Assembly (NCBI GenBank): GCA_965212245.1 | Contig: OZ243107.1 | Location: 682,001 to 746,000 of the forward strand | Origin: CAKZNE01 sp040222435 | Lineage (GTDB): Bacteria > Bacteroidota > Bacteroidia > Flavobacteriales > Schleiferiaceae | Length of the DNA: 64,000 bases | Direction: 5' to 3' | In this document: one piece after another, positions 62,001 to 64,000 of the stretch | Numbering within the stretch: position 1 is the stretch's first letter | Layout: every line of letters begins with the position of its first letter | Program-made: the position numbers and the translations under genes | The notes under the pieces: model-generated | Seen by the model: only the letters and a program-made list of their open reading frames with translations | Databases searched by the model: none | Told to the model about the DNA's origin: nothing

Positions 62001-64000
62001 AGGTTTCGTACCAGTCCGGCACCAAAAAAGACGGTAACGGCAGTAATTATGGGCATACCGAATACCGGGATAATTTTCTCCTGTCTGCTTTTGAGGCAGC
62101 CCGGTTCTGGGGAGACGAAGCCCTGAAGATCAGCTGGCCTGTCTTTGGTGTGTCAGGTATGAGTGATGATGTAACCCTGCGTATCCACATCACAGCCCAG
62201 GATGTAGCTAGTGAAGCCGTGGTGATGGACGAACATTACGATTACATCATACCCCGCTCAAGCAGCCAAGTTCCATCACCTTCACAGTTTAAGACGCCCG
62301 GCCAAAGTTCGGCTCCTTCTTTTATGAATAGTCTTACCCTGATCAGTGGCCTGGACAGTGATCATTTGTGTCACCTTACCTTTGAGGTACTGAGTACCTC
62401 AAATGTAGACTGGAAGGATGTAGACTGGCGGCCCAAAGTAGAATTCGGGCCGGAGTGCGGGGAGGCAAACAGTATTCAATACCCGGCTGTGTATTACCAG
62501 ACTTACAACCGGGTGGCTAAAATGGAAGCTCCCTATACTACTTCATTAGGATCAGGCACTCATCTCATAGCCTGGCCCTATGTGAATACCAGTAACTTTT
62601 CCGAAATTTTCCACGATGAGGAACTTGGTCAGGGAGGAAGTTATCAGGCCTATATGGTTGTTAAGGGAAATAACCAGATTCTCTATGCTGTATTATTGGA
62701 TATTTTCGAGAATTCTATATCTTACTATGAAGTACCGGCTGTTTTTGGCGACCCGGGCTCAACCAGCCTAAACCTCAGTCAGGCAGCCGCTAATTATAGT
62801 TTTCCGGTTTCATCCTTATCTAATGGAGAGGTATATATCGAATACTTTGCCCCCAATCGCAGAATAGGTGAAGTACTAAAAGACCATGCCACAGCATATC
62901 TCTACGAAGTGATTGAAGGAAATACCGGAGAACCAACTGAGGTATTGGATGTAAATGTGTTTTTTCAGGAGCGCAGTGAGTTCAATGACTTCCTGTTGGG
63001 CTGGGGACAGTTTTGTTGGAGCAACCTGGGTCAGAATGCGATCCCTACCAGTGAGATGAAGCTGGATCGCAGCCTCGCTGAAAACAATGATTATAGAGAA
63101 GGTGAACCTCCCACTACTTCCAGTCTGGATAACAATCAAGCCTTGCAGGATATGAACCCCATGGAGCAAGAGTTCTGGCCACTGAATGCAGTGCGGGGTG
63201 AAAGGCCTTTAGTAAAAGGATCGCCTGTGAAGAGTGATCATTCCGGTGCTCCGGAAAGCCTGGATCGCTGGTCTGTGTTGGGAGGGTATGTAGCGGCCTA
63301 TGGCAGTGAAGGCTTAACAGTACCGGGAAAGTTTGGGGAAGAACCCCGCAGACCACAGCTCTTACCGCCTGCCAGTCCCGGTACATTCGGGGCTCTGGCC
63401 ACTCTGCAACACAGCAAATCCTTCACATTGGCCCTGTCAGCCGGGCCTTCCATTCCCGATGTGGGCATATCCTATGTACATTCCTCTACCATTAATGATA
63501 AGGACAAATATTACAGTGAGTCTCTAACCTCTTTTATGGATATTAATGGTGATGCCTACCCGGATATTCTAAGCAGTTCTGACGGGGTGGACGCTTTTAT
63601 AACCGACCCCCAGGGGGGGCACCGCAGCAACTCTGTTGATGTAGCCTCCGGTCAACTGACCAAATCCGTTACCAACAACCAGGCCGATGTAGTGAGTGGC
63701 ACTTTTGTGAACGATGATGTCCGCTTTCTGAATATGAAAACCAGTGCTTCTGCCGGATTCTCGGTTAGTATGGGCGAATCTGAAACGATCATCGAATGGA
63801 TGGATATGAACGGGGACGGCCTGGCTGATCGCATTGACAAACTAAGCAGCTCTTCGGTAAAACTGGAGCTGAATAATGGAAGTACCTTACTGTCTGCTGT
63901 TCCTTTGGCCAGCACCGGCAGTCAGTTAAGTGATAACCTTAGCATCGGTCTGAATGCCGGCCTTGGTGCCCTGGAGAATAATGAAAGTGGCTTAGGCCTG
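59003..64000 (+). CDS. Giant SpvB/TcdB-like toxin-complex or Rhs-family protein (partial, C-terminus beyond window)
   Basis: An open frame runs from ATG 59003 to the right edge, 1666 residues without a stop. After a signal peptide (about 1-29) and a beta-rich N-terminal region, residues about 367-425 carry the SpvB pattern (INYPLVIPAGRQGVQPNVNL, DAGTGWMGVGWNI, then DTRWGVPTF). FG-GAP/VCBS-like Ca-binding motifs follow: DMNGDGLPDLIYD (about 763), DYNADGIKDLVLAN (about 849), DINGDAYPDIL (about 1512) and DMNGDGLADRID (about 1599). This layout is that of TcdB/TcaC-type toxin-complex B proteins and secreted Rhs/YD-repeat giants. The YD core and any C-terminal toxin would lie beyond the window. It is co-transcribed with the T9SS-sorted protein. 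Confidence 0.85.
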   Translation, partial: MYNKLAQTASFLLAFIFLAPDLLASARATELIVQSFYEPYSTSKSRGILLPQPAVNDIYRTEGDHTPADYRTSEDVTKNRKVSGPAAAIFMLRAEEEVAYLGDHPADPMHLPADDVFNIRIEPSQLQKEVYAYLTYRISGLEDGLSLPKSINGAPAFVSSRPQKKEGWQKVTHTISTSLLKAGMNEIRFNAPHNLKASVEVRDVEITLSTQISNSPALSQVARPEASSEGFKASMDSLPLSALSVQDVDMPAIPRNITNVTANSWGYLVPQGAGQPIRVKLGVNRLKVPAGTSLSEVRLFFFDQVSQSWQATHVEHIDMATASLEAQGPGGTNYFAGLIKTPEMPEASAFMPTTISDIKAANPAAEMNIMQPPSVSQTGEARINYPLVIPAGRQGVQPNVNLTYSSDAGTGWMGVGWNINVPSVNIDTRWGVPTFDPNLESEIYSLNGESLNREDGVKANRAPGTRLTSLDSVHFFPKTMSGYKRIVRYGTDPTNYRWEEVSAGGMHFYYGTTDGVGLDNGSVLKDESGNVLRWYLKRVEDRWGNRITYNYVPYNNTTTGNIKSGGKQLVLDNIRYTGYDTDPGNYEIVFETSGNRQDGRVMMNLGQKELDDRQLNSIKVNYYDNGTPEEVKRFDFHYINGDFEVHPLLEKVVEYRSGEYFYKHTFEYHHGQLDFEDEQQVSIGHFNNRLFDEMPGELAAISGPLGDLTSASGIKTTITNGWGAGGSIGLGIAPLTFPYPSKTFTFSGRLGQSQTESRDKLSLDDMNGDGLPDLIYDKGNGARYHPLRIDETGQFSFNGFHRINISGDLLESYSRTFTYGFDFALPLNVYYYGMNWNKTRSRVQRYLTDYNADGIKDLVLANGGVPMIYFGALSKSGEVRFDPSSEHSVNAVVKGTTPITPPEPQDTLKDLELVRVWIAPYDGYVDIDGIIDLKYTTDDYVYAAIQKNGSFEIGMTAITDTVTPTDMIKNNVWVDKDDTLTFRLRSNQNGYGDVVKWSPEVSYQSGTKKDGNGSNYGHTEYRDNFLLSAFEAARFWGDEALKISWPVFGVSGMSDDVTLRIHITAQDVASEAVVMDEHYDYIIPRSSSQVPSPSQFKTPGQSSAPSFMNSLTLISGLDSDHLCHLTFEVLSTSNVDWKDVDWRPKVEFGPECGEANSIQYPAVYYQTYNRVAKMEAPYTTSLGSGTHLIAWPYVNTSNFSEIFHDEELGQGGSYQAYMVVKGNNQILYAVLLDIFENSISYYEVPAVFGDPGSTSLNLSQAAANYSFPVSSLSNGEVYIEYFAPNRRIGEVLKDHATAYLYEVIEGNTGEPTEVLDVNVFFQERSEFNDFLLGWGQFCWSNLGQNAIPTSEMKLDRSLAENNDYREGEPPTTSSLDNNQALQDMNPMEQEFWPLNAVRGERPLVKGSPVKSDHSGAPESLDRWSVLGGYVAAYGSEGLTVPGKFGEEPRRPQLLPPASPGTFGALATLQHSKSFTLALSAGPSIPDVGISYVHSSTINDKDKYYSESLTSFMDINGDAYPDILSSSDGVDAFITDPQGGHRSNSVDVASGQLTKSVTNNQADVVSGTFVNDDVRFLNMKTSASAGFSVSMGESETIIEWMDMNGDGLADRIDKLSSSSVKLELNNGSTLLSAVPLASTGSQLSDNLSIGLNAGLGALENNESGLGL

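Overview
The window is a compact 64 kb stretch of a Bacteroidota chromosome, most likely from the Flavobacteriales. The grounds are the gene content (PorG/DUF6089, type IX secretion sorting domains of both the Por type A and CHU_C kinds, TonB receptors with carboxypeptidase-like N-terminal domains), the gene order rplM-rpsI-rpsB-tsf-pyrH-frr and porG-uppS-bamA-skp-skp-murI, and at least fifteen exact copies of the Bacteroidota -7 promoter element TAnnTTTG placed just upstream of start codons. A species name cannot be given from sequence reading alone. No stretch longer than about 300 bases lacks a gene. The longest gaps are the leader at 56904-57149 and the divergent regulatory region at 6918-7161. 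No tRNA, rRNA, CRISPR array, insertion sequence or integrase was seen.

Layout. 1-2538 (-) is the N-terminal part of a secreted plastocyanin-like repeat protein that runs off the left edge. 2669-8918 pairs a TonB-dependent receptor and an Asp-rich surface lipoprotein with a divergent PhoB/PhoR-like two-component system. The region between them carries 11-bp-phased direct repeats that look like OmpR/PhoB-type operators. 8883-15808 is mostly housekeeping: a glycosyltransferase, trmB, an alkyltransferase-like DNA repair protein, rsmI, and the rplM-to-frr translation cluster. 16024-19298 (+) is an M43 metalloprotease with two small envelope proteins. polA and a membrane metallophosphoesterase follow. 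23403-27242 (-) holds a serine peptidase, an aspartyl peptidase and small secreted proteins. 27351-39627 (-) is a seven-gene extracellular cluster: EEP-family hydrolase, FlgD-like cargo, OB-fold T9SS cargo, lipoprotein, TonB receptor, PorV/PorQ-family barrel, NHL lipoprotein. 39711-47931 holds an AsmA protein, a pseudouridine synthase, a metzincin-like protein that has lost its zinc ligands, yraN-ldcA-pdxJ, and the divergent CBS-protein/nadK pair. 47992-53999 (+) is the outer-membrane biogenesis operon. An alpha/beta hydrolase and metG follow. 57150-64000 (+) is a T9SS-sorted surface protein followed by the first 1666 residues of a giant SpvB/TcdB-like protein that runs off the right edge.

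The genes with most promise for new biology are the SpvB/TcdB-like giant with its T9SS partner, the 27-40 kb cluster (possibly a split extracellular nuclease/phosphodiesterase with uptake functions), and the TonB receptor/surface lipoprotein/two-component module with its phased repeats. Gene packing is tight: three convergent gene pairs overlap through their stop codons by exactly 4 bp, and several starts are TTG, two of them in TTGA stop-start overlaps.
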